This document shows positions 26,585-35,319 of a DNA stretch of 64,000 bases, piece by piece. The stretch's first letter is position 1. The number at the start of each line of letters is the position of its first letter. The notes beneath the pieces are model-generated. The model did no database searches. It saw only the letters and a program-made list of their open reading frames with translations, and was not told the origin of the DNA. The position numbers were made by a program, and so were the translations under genes. This DNA comes from Paenibacillus urinalis (GTDB lineage Bacteria; Bacillota; Bacilli; Paenibacillales; Paenibacillaceae): NCBI RefSeq assembly GCF_028747985.1, contig NZ_CP118108.1:4996001-5060000 (forward strand). The letters run 5' to 3'.

Positions 26585-27922
26585 ATGTTACGCAAAAAAC
26601 CTTTGTTCGCCGCGCTAGCGACATGCGCGCTTCTGCTGTCCGCTTGCGGCAACGCGAACGACTCCAAGTCGGGCTCTGGCGCAGCCAGTCCCAGCGCTTC
26701 GGCCAAAGCTTCGGAGAAACCGAGCAACGTTGAACTCAGAATGGCATGGTGGGGGTCGCAAGAGAGACACGATAAAACGCTTGCCGCCATCGAGCTGTTC
26801 GAGAAACAGAATCCGAACATCAAAATCACGGCCGAATATTCCGGCATGGACGGCTACTTCGACAAGCTGAACACGCAGATCGCCGCGGGCAACGCTCCGG
26901 ATCTGATCCAGATGGGCGGCAACATCATGGAGTACGTCGGACGCAACGCGCTGCTCGACTTGCAGCCGTATGTCGGCAATGCCATCCGCCTGGAAGACTT
27001 CGATCAAAGCTTGATCAACGAAGCGACCGCGGACGGCAAATTGTACGGCGTCACGCTGGGCGTCAGCCAGACAGCCTTGCTGTTCAACGCGACGATGTTC
27101 AACAAAGCCGGCGTTCCGGTCCCGAACGGCGAAAGCTGGACGTTCGACGACTTCAAGAACAGCGCGCTGCAAATCAGCGAGAAGCTTGGCAAAGGCTTCT
27201 ACGGCTCTTACGATCTGTCCAGCGACAACGCGTCCTTCACCACTTACCTGGCCGCCCACGGCAAAGAGCTATATCGCAGCGGCGAGCTCAAGTTCGACAA
27301 GCAGGACGTGGTCAACTGGTTCTCGATGTGGGACGAGCTTCGCCAAGCCGGAGCGATCGTACCTGCGGAAGTTCAAGTCGCCAATCCGCCGGATGCCGTC
27401 GACAAATCGTTGATCGTGAAAGGGCAAGTCGCCATCCAGGGCGCATCCGCTTCGCAAATTTTCGGTTATCAAGCTTTGACGGAAGACCAGCTCGGCCTGC
27501 TGCCGAACCCTGCCGGTCCTGCCGGCAACGGCATGAGCCCTCCGGTGTCCGGACAATTCATTACTTCCTATGAAGGAACGAAATATCCGGAGGAAGTCGC
27601 CAAGTTCATGGACTTCATGGTCAACGATCCGGAAGCGGCCGCTATCCTGGGCAGCACCCGCGGCGTTCCGCCTTCGGCGAAAATCCGCGACGCGCTGTCC
27701 GCGGAATCGACTCCGATCGACAAAATTCTGTACGACTACATCTCGCTCGCGACGAAGATTTCGACGGGCAACGGATACGAGCACTTCCCTTATGACAACG
27801 AATTCATCAAGCTTCTGAAATTGACGAGCGAGAAAATCGCCTTCGGCGCAGCCTCCATCGATTCCGCTTCGGAAGAATTCATGACGGAAATGCAAAAAAT
27901 GCTTGCTAGAGCAAACCAATAG
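26585..27922 (+). CDS. Extracellular solute-binding lipoprotein, family 1 (sugar type)
   Basis: 445-residue ABC-importer binding protein. Lipoprotein signal MLRKKPLFAALATCALLLSAC, a Ser/Ala/Lys-rich linker, then a family-1 fold: VELRMAWWGSQERHDKTLAA, IKITAEYSGMDGYFDKLNTQ, APDLIQMGG, LYGVTLGVSQTALLFNATMF and NDPEAAAILGSTRGVPPS. Such proteins usually bind mono- or oligosaccharides. The ATG at 26585 follows GGAGGT by nine bases. It is monocistronic with terminators on both sides and no permease or ATPase next to it, so it must work with a transporter encoded elsewhere or be an orphan. Confidence 0.92.
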   Translation: MLRKKPLFAALATCALLLSACGNANDSKSGSGAASPSASAKASEKPSNVELRMAWWGSQERHDKTLAAIELFEKQNPNIKITAEYSGMDGYFDKLNTQIAAGNAPDLIQMGGNIMEYVGRNALLDLQPYVGNAIRLEDFDQSLINEATADGKLYGVTLGVSQTALLFNATMFNKAGVPVPNGESWTFDDFKNSALQISEKLGKGFYGSYDLSSDNASFTTYLAAHGKELYRSGELKFDKQDVVNWFSMWDELRQAGAIVPAEVQVANPPDAVDKSLIVKGQVAIQGASASQIFGYQALTEDQLGLLPNPAGPAGNGMSPPVSGQFITSYEGTKYPEEVAKFMDFMVNDPEAAAILGSTRGVPPSAKIRDALSAESTPIDKILYDYISLATKISTGNGYEHFPYDNEFIKLLKLTSEKIAFGAASIDSASEEFMTEMQKMLARANQ

Positions 27923-27938
27923 AAACGGGATTCTTTGC

Positions 27939-27968
27939 GGGAGCCCCCACGGCTCCCCTTTTTTTCCC
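27939..27968 (+). terminator. Rho-independent terminator after the solute-binding protein gene
   Basis: GGGAGCC / GGCTCCC stem followed by CTTTTTTTCCC, 17 bp past the stop. Confidence 0.9.
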
Positions 27969-28326
27969 TTTAGGGGTCCATCCAACATTTTGACGAAAAT
28001 ATACTCTAAGGATTTTTCTATATAAAAAAGCCAACGTTTCTTATACTTAAGGAATCACCGACTATTTGAGGTTGATCTTATTTCCGATTCTTTTCTCTTT
28101 TATATTCTTGGTAATCCCCCTAGCCCTTGCAAAGTAGGGAGGGTTTGCTTCTTTTGGATGGAATCATTTGGATAGATTGAGGCTAATAAATTTCAAGGTT
28201 TCTTAGCGTACGCTTTCCGCGTTTTGTTGGCAATACCCCGGTTGACTGTCCAGGGCAAGGGGAGCGAAAACCCGTCCTCCTGCATATATCAAACATAGGG
28301 TAGCTACACCTCCTTTGTCATGGACC

Positions 28327-28366
28327 TTACCTTGTCTTGCCGAGAGCGAGACAAGGTCTTTTTTTG
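28327..28366 (+). terminator. Strong terminator-like hairpin ahead of the repeat-protein gene
   Basis: ACCTTGTCTTGC pairs with GCGAGACAAGGT across a five-base loop (one G-T pair), followed by CTTTTTTTG. No gene ends just upstream on this strand, so it may end a non-coding transcript or act as a leader attenuator for the gene at 28492. Confidence 0.65.
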
Positions 28367-28451
28367 CCCATTTTCTGTGTATTTGATAGATGGACAAAAA
28401 TTTATAGGTAGATTCGCCGTTTCCGAGTTAATAGCAGGCAAATATACTAAA

Positions 28452-28467
28452 GGGTAGTCAACTACCC
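28452..28467. promoter_or_regulatory. Inverted repeat upstream of the repeat-protein gene
   Basis: Perfect 7-2-7 palindrome GGGTAGT-CA-ACTACCC, 25 bp upstream of the ATG and just before the GGAGAGG ribosome binding site. It could be an operator or an mRNA hairpin near the site of translation initiation. Confidence 0.45.
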
Positions 28468-28491
28468 CCATCAAAGGAGAGGATAGAAGTA

Positions 28492-30161
28492 ATGACAAAG
28501 GAATTTAGAAAAAGAAAAACAACCTGCAAAAAAAAATCTTCCCAGCAAACAGCGTGTAGCTGTCATCGTAAAAAACACAAACACCGCAAGCCGCCTGTCA
28601 AAGTGACGATTTCCTTAGCCAAGGCGATCGACAAGGCGATTGCCAAAAGCCTTGCTAAAAACCTTGCTAAAAACCTTGCTAAAAACCAAGCTCATGCCAT
28701 TAGTAATGCCACAAGCACAAATGATAACGACAGCGGATCCACCATTAACGATCAACTTACAAGCGAAAGTGGCGCTAAAAATCATTCGGAAAGCGACAGC
28801 GACTCGAAAATTTTCGAAAAAGTCGATAACCAAAGTACGGCAACGAACGCCACTAATACCGATAGTGACTCTACCATTAACGAAACGGTTAATTCCACCA
28901 GTGGTGCAACCAACACCAGTGATAACGATAGTTCGGCTACTGTCAATGACACATTAACAAGCACAAGCGGCTCGAACAATACCTCTAATACCGATAGTGA
29001 CTCTACCATTAACGAAACGGTTAATTCCACCAGTGGTGCAACCAACACCAGTGATAATGATAGTTCGGCTACTGTCAATGACACATTAACAAGCACAAGC
29101 GGCTCGAACAATACCTCTAATACCGATAGTGACTCTACCATTAACGAAACGGTTAATTCCACCAGTGGTGCAACCAACAACAGTGATAATGATAGTTCGG
29201 CTACTGTCAATGACACATTAACAAGCACAAGCGGCTCGAACAATACCTCTAATACCGATAGTGACTCTACCATTAACGAAACGGTTAATTCCACCAGTGG
29301 TGCAACCAACAACAGTGATAATGATAGTTCGGCTACCGTGACCGATACATTAACCTCAACTAGCGGCTCGAACAACGCATCAGACGCCACCAGCACTTCG
29401 TCATCGGGTGATAGTACCTCCACCAATGGAGATAATACCTCCACCACAAGTAGTGGTCCTGCGGCCAACTCATCGGATACGGACGCCACCAGCAGCTCAG
29501 GTGATAGCACATCAACGAATGGTGATAATACGTCAACCACAACAAGTGGTCCTGCAACAAACTCATCGGATACAGATGCTACATCGAGTGCAATGACAGT
29601 TCCTCAACCACTGGCGATAATTCATCCACAACCAGTGCCACTGCCACCACAGGTGATAACACCTCTACGCCTACAGCAACAGCGTCGACAGGCGATAATA
29701 CTACCACCAATACCTCCAATGCTGACAACTCTTCAACGAACGACAACGCAAGCACCGCCAACAGCACGTTAAACTCCACCAGCTGCGCCACCAACGAATC
29801 CACGAATACCAGTGAATCCAACAACACCTTTGACTACAACAGCGCCTTAGTGAGCACGGCAAACGGGTTAGCGAGCTCGGCAAACAACTCGGCAAACACC
29901 GTCTCCAATGGCAACAACTTCACCGTTGGCAATCAAATTCAAATTAGCGACAATTCCGTGCTTTTAGCCTTATTGCTTTTGTTTTGCAAATGCCGTACCT
30001 GCTGTAACTGTCAGCCTTCTAGCGGATCAACAAGCGGCTGTACCTGCGGCACGTCGGGGACGACGAATTTGGAAGGGATTATTTCCAAACTGCTCGATGA
30101 TGAAAAAAATAAACAACAGCGCATTTTTGATATGTTAAACCAAAATAATTCAATCGCTTAA
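28492..30161 (+). pseudogene. Ser/Thr/Asn/Asp-rich 22-residue-repeat protein, frameshifted
   Basis: Not a recognised family. The N-terminus is basic and Cys/His-containing (TCKKKSSQQTACSCHRKKHK) followed by a KSLAKNLAKNLAKN helix repeat. A long Ser/Thr/Asn/Asp region with 22-residue repeats comes next. Then come a hydrophobic stretch (VLLALLLLFCKCRTCCNCQP), a Cys/Ser/Gly segment and a charged C-terminus (SKLLDDEKNKQQRIFDMLNQ). The first frame reads well to about 29590 and then turns into Pro/Gln-rich nonsense ending at 29772. One frame over, the same composition continues without a stop to 30161. One missing base in AGTG(G)CAAT at 29587-29593 explains it. Intact length would be about 556 residues. 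The composition suggests an extended surface or spore-layer filament protein, but that is inference. ATG at 28492 with a GGAGAGG site. Confidence 0.75.
28855..29382 (+). repeat. Four tandem copies of a 132-bp coding repeat
   Basis: AATACCGATAGTGACTCTAC recurs at 28855, 28987, 29119 and 29251, exactly 132 bp apart and nearly identical. Each unit is two diverged 22-residue halves (NTDSDSTINETVNSTSGATN.. and DNDSSATVNDTLTSTSGSNN..). Copies 1-3 differ by single bases, so the expansion is recent; the end of copy 4 is more diverged. Confidence 0.92.
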
Positions 30162-30175
30162 GGAGGCGTTTACCC

Positions 30176-30520
30176 ATGCTTGAAAACAGTTCAAAAACCA
30201 CGTTCACGATGTCTCGCAAAAACGGAGAAACCACACTTTCGGTGGCGATCAACAATGGCAGCGACGAAGAAAAAAATATTAACATGGTCGTCAAAGACAG
30301 TGCAAACGGCAATGTATTGCCAAGTGTGATCGATGGCACAGCCATCGACAACGGGGTGACGCTGGAACCTAAAGCAATCAAAAACATGGTGATTGATACC
30401 ACAAACGCCATCGGGCAAATTCTCGTGGAAATGGCAGGTGCAGGGAGGATGACAATGCGTCAAAAAAGTTCGTCATCCGGTGGCAAAACAAGCAACATCA
30501 TCGAATTGATATTAAAATAA
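30176..30520 (+). CDS. Unknown protein paired with the repeat protein
   Basis: 114-residue protein, not recognised. Mostly alternating hydrophobic and polar residues that suggest a small beta-rich domain (TTLSVAINNGSDEEKNINMV, IDNGVTLEPKAIKNMVIDTT), with a basic Ser/Gly-rich C-terminus. It starts 14 bp after the repeat protein's stop with AAGGAGGCG upstream, so the two form an operon closed by a terminator. The pairing suggests that it assembles with or anchors the repeat protein. Confidence 0.7.
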   Translation: MLENSSKTTFTMSRKNGETTLSVAINNGSDEEKNINMVVKDSANGNVLPSVIDGTAIDNGVTLEPKAIKNMVIDTTNAIGQILVEMAGAGRMTMRQKSSSSGGKTSNIIELILK

Positions 30521-30657
30521 AAAATATGCTTCGTGAAGTATCGCGCAGAAACGATTCCTATAGCGCGATTCGTTGCCGATTCATTTGCTGCACGAGTGTT
30601 TCCTCGGTTGCGCAAATCGTCTCTACGAACCATCATGAAGGAATGATCTCCTAATAT

Positions 30658-30698
30658 TAAATGACCGCTAATTAAGATTAGCGGTCATTTGGTGTTTT
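30658..30698 (+). terminator. Rho-independent terminator after the repeat-protein operon
   Basis: ATGACCGCTAAT / ATTAGCGGTCAT, a perfect 12-bp stem with a TAAG loop, followed by TTGGTGTTTT. Confidence 0.8.
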
Positions 30699-30803
30699 CA
30701 AAGCATACACTTGATGTCCGCTAACTCATTACGACCGCTGAAACAACAGGAAGGTGAGTGATCGGTAGTCCGGGCGGTGTAGCCCGGACTATTGGGCTTA
30801 GAG

Positions 30804-30845
30804 TAAGAAAAAACGCTAAGCCAGGTACATCCGAAGGCTTAGCGT
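30804..30845 (-). terminator. Rho-independent terminator for the FAD-enzyme operon
   Basis: Minus strand ACGCTAAGCC / GGCTTAGCGT stem followed by TTTTTTCTT, about 160 bp past the stop at 31005. Confidence 0.8.
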
Positions 30846-31004
30846 ATATTATCGTTAAAATGTTGGCGGTACCCCTCCTTGAATATGGATTCGACTTGCG
30901 TTGTGCGCGGCCTCTCGCATGGCCTCATCATAATACAGTGTTTTCCGAGGTGTAAAGTAGGTTATTGGAGAATGCCAAGCTTGTGTTATGAAAAGGCAAT
31001 CCCG

Positions 31005-33236
31005 TTATATCCCGTAGCAGCGAATCTCGTAGACCGCCGCTTCCGCGCCTCCGTTGGATGCCAGGAAGACGATGCGGATGCGCTCCGTCCGTACCGGTCG
31101 GGAGAGTCGATGAGACACGCGGCGCTGATAATTGCCGAACGTCTCGTGGACGCTCTCCCAGCCCCCGGCGGTCCAAGCCTCAATTCTGTAGTCGCGCGGA
31201 CAGTCGGGTTCGCGATAGTAGGCGGGATAACGGTTGTGATCCTGAAGCAGATGTCCCGGAAAAGTCAGCTCGACCGTCCCGATCTCCCGCGTCTCGCGCC
31301 ATCGCAGCTCCAGCGTCTGCGGAAGCGGCAGGCCTGGCGCCGAACGCCACAGGTTGACGGTCCGATGCGGCCGGGTGACGCCGCTGACCGTCTGCGCGGC
31401 CGAATAGATCGGCTGGGGCGGACTGACGCGGAAGCTCATCGTCCGTCCGTCGTCGTGGCTGCGCAGGCGGCCGGGCTCCAGTTCGCTGGCCGACGGAAGC
31501 CCGGGGTGCACGGCATTGGCGCGGCGCCAGATCAGCCCGCGGCCGTTCAGCAGATCGAGCCGGACATAGCCTTCTTCCGGAAGGCCGCTTCGCGCGTCCA
31601 GCCGCGGCAGCCATCGAATCCAGCCTTCGCAGGCCGGCGGAACTTCCAGTATGGCTGCGGCCAGCCGGTTTTGCTGCCGCACGTCGTAATCCCAAATATG
31701 CCCGGTGCGATGCAATTCGGCTTCGAACGAGAGCGGATGGTCGCCGCGATTCGCCACCCAGACGTCCAGATGCTCCAGTTCGCCCGCCGCGACGGCCACC
31801 CACTGGCTGCGACGGATGTCCAGCGCCTCTCCCTCGTCTCCCGGCTCCGTCTCGGCAAGCTCCGCCTCGCTGCTGGCCGTCACCTCCGCCTGCCGGGCGA
31901 GGTCGAGCGGATCGACGTTCGCTGCGCCCGGCAGGAAACAGCCGGCCCGCAGCAGCGTCTGCTGCACCTCCGCAATGGCGTCCGTCCCCGGCACGTCCGG
32001 GACGGGAATGCCGCGCCTAAGCGCGACGGCAGCGGCGGTTCCTGCCGCCTGGCCCATAATGGCAGTCGTCGACATGACGCGGACGGTGCCGAGCGCCGCG
32101 TGCGTGACGCTGACGTTGCGCCCCGCCATCAGCAGGTTGTCGATATCCTTGGCGATCAGAATGCGCAGCGGAATGCCGTAGGGGCTGACCAGCTCGGCCG
32201 CTCCCGGCAGCTCGCTTGTCGGCGCGAGCAGCCCTCCGGGGATGTGCAGGTCCAAATACCACCCGCCATAGGCGACCTCGTCGGCAAACTTTCTGCCTTC
32301 CAGCACGTCATGCTCGGTCAGCAGATAACGGCCCATTATGCGCCGACTTTCCCTTTTGCCCGGCACCTGGCCGATCCAGTCGAGCGCGTAATTCACCGCC
32401 TTGTCCCGGGTCAGCGGGTCCTTGTTCTTGATCCAGTCCCATACGCCCAGCACATGGCGCGTCAGCTCATGGCGGATCGTCTCCGCGTCGTGTATCGTAT
32501 CCCAAGGCGAACCCAGCTCGAACCACCAGTAACCGGCGCGAATGTCGTACGGTCTGCGATTGTGCGCGTAGAAAAAGGCGGGATCGTCATACGCGACGGC
32601 CCATTCGGGGGCGCGAAACGGAGCCGGCCGCCCCGTATCGCGGGCGCGGAAATGGATCGAGCTGCCCATCGTGTCGCCGCTTGCGCGCTCCGGAGCGTGG
32701 GGCTCGCCGAATTCGTCGCGGCTCTCGCTGCCCATCCGCCACTCGTTGCCCGCCAGCGCCGCGACCGTGCCGTCCCCGGTGCAATCGATGAAGACGCGGC
32801 CTTGCAGCCGCAGCTCCGTCTCCGCCCCCGCGACTCTCGCGGTAACGGCGGCGATGCGCCGGTCTCCATCCTTTTCGACCTGCTGCACGGAGGTGTTCAG
32901 GTACACCGTCAAGTTCGGCGTTCTCATCGCCAGATCGTACAACGTCATATCCCACACGCTGTTCGTCCAGCCGTTGTTGTGAAACTGCTCATGGTTGTTC
33001 GCCCGATCCTCGCACGTCACCTCGGTAATGATTCCCGTCTCTCTGGCGTAGGCATGAAACCGTCCGGCGCCGTGCGGCGTCACGCGAATTTCCGACGAGC
33101 TGTTGCCGCCCAGCACGGGTCGATCCTGCACGAGCGCGGTGCGCGCGCCTTCCCGGGCCGCTGCCACCGCCGCGCTGAAGCCGGCCAGTCCGCCTCCGGC
33201 GACCACGACGTCGTAGCTCGCTGATTTGCTGTTCAT
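31005..33236 (-). CDS. FAD-dependent oxidoreductase with C-terminal discoidin-like domain
   Basis: 743-residue flavoprotein of the FAD_oxidored group, found in gene clusters for breakdown of unusual sugars. The dinucleotide fold is VVVAGGGLAGFSAAVAAARE near the N-terminus, with PVLGGNSSSEIR, VFIDCTGDGTVAALAG near 170 and LLMAGRNVSVTHAALGTVRV near 360-380. The last about 150 residues (from LRWRETREIGTVELTF) look like an F5/8-type carbohydrate-binding fold. The ATG at 33236 is chosen for its AGGAGG site and because the flavin fold starts there; the open frame upstream lies inside the next gene. Last gene of a catabolic operon. Confidence 0.87.
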   Translation of the reverse strand: MNSKSASYDVVVAGGGLAGFSAAVAAAREGARTALVQDRPVLGGNSSSEIRVTPHGAGRFHAYARETGIITEVTCEDRANNHEQFHNNGWTNSVWDMTLYDLAMRTPNLTVYLNTSVQQVEKDGDRRIAAVTARVAGAETELRLQGRVFIDCTGDGTVAALAGNEWRMGSESRDEFGEPHAPERASGDTMGSSIHFRARDTGRPAPFRAPEWAVAYDDPAFFYAHNRRPYDIRAGYWWFELGSPWDTIHDAETIRHELTRHVLGVWDWIKNKDPLTRDKAVNYALDWIGQVPGKRESRRIMGRYLLTEHDVLEGRKFADEVAYGGWYLDLHIPGGLLAPTSELPGAAELVSPYGIPLRILIAKDIDNLLMAGRNVSVTHAALGTVRVMSTTAIMGQAAGTAAAVALRRGIPVPDVPGTDAIAEVQQTLLRAGCFLPGAANVDPLDLARQAEVTASSEAELAETEPGDEGEALDIRRSQWVAVAAGELEHLDVWVANRGDHPLSFEAELHRTGHIWDYDVRQQNRLAAAILEVPPACEGWIRWLPRLDARSGLPEEGYVRLDLLNGRGLIWRRANAVHPGLPSASELEPGRLRSHDDGRTMSFRVSPPQPIYSAAQTVSGVTRPHRTVNLWRSAPGLPLPQTLELRWRETREIGTVELTFPGHLLQDHNRYPAYYREPDCPRDYRIEAWTAGGWESVHETFGNYQRRVSHRLSRPVRTERIRIVFLASNGGAEAAVYEIRCYGI

Positions 33237-33247
33237 CGTTGTCCTCC

Positions 33248-34246
33248 TTATCTGTTGTCCGACGCATAACGCGTCTCTCTCCGCAGCACCGCCTCCGCCA
33301 CCTCTACCGACTGAATCGCCGTGCGGATTCCTCCAGTCGGCTGCATGCCCGCGCGGACGGCGTCGAAGAAGCCGGCATTCTCCTCGTAGAAGCCGTTGGT
33401 TACGAACGGCTCGGCTTCCGACGCCCAATGCTTCAGCTCGCGGTTGCCTTGCAGCAGAACGCCTCCGGGCGAATCGTTCGACGTCCAGAACGGAAGCCGA
33501 AGCAGCAGCGTGGCGTCTTCACAGTTGATCGCCGCCCTCTCGTATACCGCCCCCGCCGCCGGAAAATAATTCAGCCGGAACGTCGCCCCGGACTGAAACT
33601 CGCCTTCCAGCGAGACATTCGTCACGCGCGAACCCAGATGCGGGAGCGGGCGATAGCTCAGGCGAATGTCGCGGTAATCCGAACCTGCCAGCGTTCTTAG
33701 CGCGTCGATGCCGTGAATCGCGGTGACGGACGCGTCCTCGTCGTCGGTTCGGCCAACCCGGCTGATGTCGTAAGCGATATGATGCAGCCGTCCGGCTTCA
33801 CGCCACTCCTTCAGCGCGTCGACCGCCTGCCCGATCAGCGGCATATATCGGCGGTTGAACGCCACCCGTGTCGGAATCTCGCCGCCGTTCGGCCGAATCG
33901 CGGCTGCTGCGATGCGCAGCGCTTCTTCCCGCGTCGTGCCGGGAGGTTTCTCCAGCAGCAGCGGGTAGCCTTGGCCTAGAATCGATGCGGCCAGCTCCGC
34001 GATGTACGGAGCGGGCACGAGCAGGCAGACGGCGTCTGGACGCTCCGTCTCCAGCGCTTCCTCCACCCTCGTGTACGCCCGGCGAAAGCCGAACTCCTCG
34101 GCGAATTTGGCCGCCCTGTCCGGATCGGCGTCCACGCAGGCAGCCAGCTCCGTATCCGGCCGTTCCTCCCGGTAACGCCGGTACGCCGGACCATGCCCTC
34201 TCCAGGCGATGCCGCCGCATCCGATCACGCATATTTTAAAGGCCAT
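33248..34246 (-). CDS. Gfo/Idh/MocA family oxidoreductase
   Basis: 332-residue NAD(P)-dependent sugar or cyclitol dehydrogenase. The Rossmann start is FKICVIGCGGIAWRGHGPAY; the nucleotide-side loop PYIAELAASILGQGYPLLLEKPPG contains the family's EKP motif, and GIDALRTLAGSDYRDI follows the catalytic region. It overlaps the preceding isomerase gene by 11 bp and is followed after 11 bp by the FAD enzyme, so the three are one translation-coupled unit. Substrate unknown; family members oxidise hexoses, inositols and their derivatives. Confidence 0.92.
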   Translation of the reverse strand: MAFKICVIGCGGIAWRGHGPAYRRYREERPDTELAACVDADPDRAAKFAEEFGFRRAYTRVEEALETERPDAVCLLVPAPYIAELAASILGQGYPLLLEKPPGTTREEALRIAAAAIRPNGGEIPTRVAFNRRYMPLIGQAVDALKEWREAGRLHHIAYDISRVGRTDDEDASVTAIHGIDALRTLAGSDYRDIRLSYRPLPHLGSRVTNVSLEGEFQSGATFRLNYFPAAGAVYERAAINCEDATLLLRLPFWTSNDSPGGVLLQGNRELKHWASEAEPFVTNGFYEENAGFFDAVRAGMQPTGGIRTAIQSVEVAEAVLRRETRYASDNR

Positions 34247-35075
34247 CTTCGGACGCTCCTTTCCCGGCCGCTTGCTCGGCCCGCCGCAGCGCCTCCAGCT
34301 CGCGCGGCAGATGCGTCTCGCGCGGCTCCCATTCGTACCACTCCCCGCTCAGCCAGCCCGTATAGCCGATGCCGTTCAGCGCCCGGATGACCTCGGCATG
34401 ATCGACATCGCCGCTGCCGATGGCGCGGTAATGCGGATGCCCGGTGCTCCCGGGCGGTTTGCGGACGCCGTCGTGCACATGGACGTGGCGGATCCACGGC
34501 CCCAGCGCGGCGACGGTTTCCGCGGGCGATGCCTCTCCTTCGTGCTGCGTATGAAGCACGTCCCAGAGAGCCGCAACGCTTGGATGACCAACCCGCCGCA
34601 GCACCTCTGCCAGCTCGCCAGGGGCAGACCAGTCGTCGTGCGTCTCCAGCAGCAGAACGACTCCATGCTCCGTCCCGCTTGGCGCGAGTCGGCGCAGCGC
34701 CTCCACGATGCGTTCCCGCGCTTTGTCCCGGCTGTCTCCCGCCGCAATCCGGCCGCAAAACAGCCGAACATACGGAATCCCCATATCCGCCGCCAACTCA
34801 ATGGCTTTCTCGGCAGCGTCTATCTGCGCCTCGCCCTCCTCCTCCGCCGCCGAGAACCGGCTGGATACGCCGAGCGCCGTCAGGGCGACTTTTGCCTTCT
34901 CCGCCAGCCGTCTCAAGCTTTGGCGCGCTTCCGTGCCGGCGTCGATTTCGATGCCGTGACGATGTCCGACTCCGGCTCGTACTTCCAGACCACCGTAGCC
35001 GTAGCGACGAGCCGCTTCCAGCAGCTCCGGCAGCGTCAGCGTCGGGGCCGATGCCGTATTGAACGCGTATTTCAT
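34236..35075 (-). CDS. Sugar phosphate isomerase/epimerase (AP-endonuclease-2 TIM barrel)
   Basis: 279-residue TIM-barrel protein of the xylose-isomerase-like / IolE-IolI group. Metal-binding segments are visible: GGLEVRAGVGHRHGIE, VVLLLETHDDWSAPGE (Glu ligand), VAALWDVLHTQHEGEA and IRHVHVHDGVRK, with the final LSGEWYEWEPRE Glu. The ATG at 35075 is chosen because AAGGAGG precedes it and the barrel starts there; the frame is open further up without a start site. It probably isomerises or epimerises the ketose produced by the adjacent dehydrogenase. Confidence 0.9.
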   Translation of the reverse strand: MKYAFNTASAPTLTLPELLEAARRYGYGGLEVRAGVGHRHGIEIDAGTEARQSLRRLAEKAKVALTALGVSSRFSAAEEEGEAQIDAAEKAIELAADMGIPYVRLFCGRIAAGDSRDKARERIVEALRRLAPSGTEHGVVLLLETHDDWSAPGELAEVLRRVGHPSVAALWDVLHTQHEGEASPAETVAALGPWIRHVHVHDGVRKPPGSTGHPHYRAIGSGDVDHAEVIRALNGIGYTGWLSGEWYEWEPRETHLPRELEALRRAEQAAGKGASEDGL

Positions 35076-35319
35076 CTGACTTATTCCTCCTTGTAGAGCG
35101 GGTATGAGGCCTGACTTGCCGCCGTTTCGGACTTTTCCTCCGGATCGCGCAGCCTCCTGTCGTTCATTCCGTCTGACCGATAGCCCGGCGTCTGATCCGT
35201 TTGCCGGATGGCACAGCGCCCCTCCAGGACGCGACGTACGGCCGTTTTCGGGCATGACGAATCAACCGGCGCGGGGCGGTTCTCCTCCTGCGCTCCGGCT
35301 GGTTCGCCTTCTCCCGTCG

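Larger units (their letters stand above)
27969..28491. other. Non-coding, AT-richer intergenic stretch
   Basis: No convincing gene. It marks a change to lower GC than the rest of the insert. It holds a terminator-like hairpin at 28327-28366 and an inverted repeat at 28452-28467, both listed separately. Two short minus-strand frames here have no ribosome binding site or homology and overlap the hairpin. Confidence 0.6.
30521..31004. other. Intergenic region between convergent genes
   Basis: No gene supported. It holds a plus-strand terminator (30658-30698), a GC-rich hairpin AGTCCGGGC / GCCCGGACT at about 30766-30790 without a T-run, and a minus-strand terminator (30804-30845). The change from AT-richer to GC-rich sequence falls here. 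Confidence 0.6.

Noticed and set aside
28203..28498. Two short minus-strand ORFs upstream of the repeat protein
   Set aside because: They cross a strong hairpin and the inverted repeat, overlap each other, and show no homology.
28782..29540. 252-residue minus-strand repeat protein (Leu/Val/Ser-rich)
   Set aside because: Mirror image of the 132-bp coding repeat; the multiple-of-three period keeps it open, but it lacks a start site and unique domain.
30766..30790. Terminator at the AGTCCGGGC hairpin
   Set aside because: Strong stem but no T-run on either strand; the two neighbouring hairpins with T-runs already serve the flanking operons.
30879..33224. 781-residue plus-strand reading frame
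   Set aside because: It is the exact antisense of the FAD oxidoreductase and Gfo/Idh genes; composition is Arg/Pro/Ala/His-rich with no domain and no ribosome binding site. High third-position GC leaves antisense frames open.
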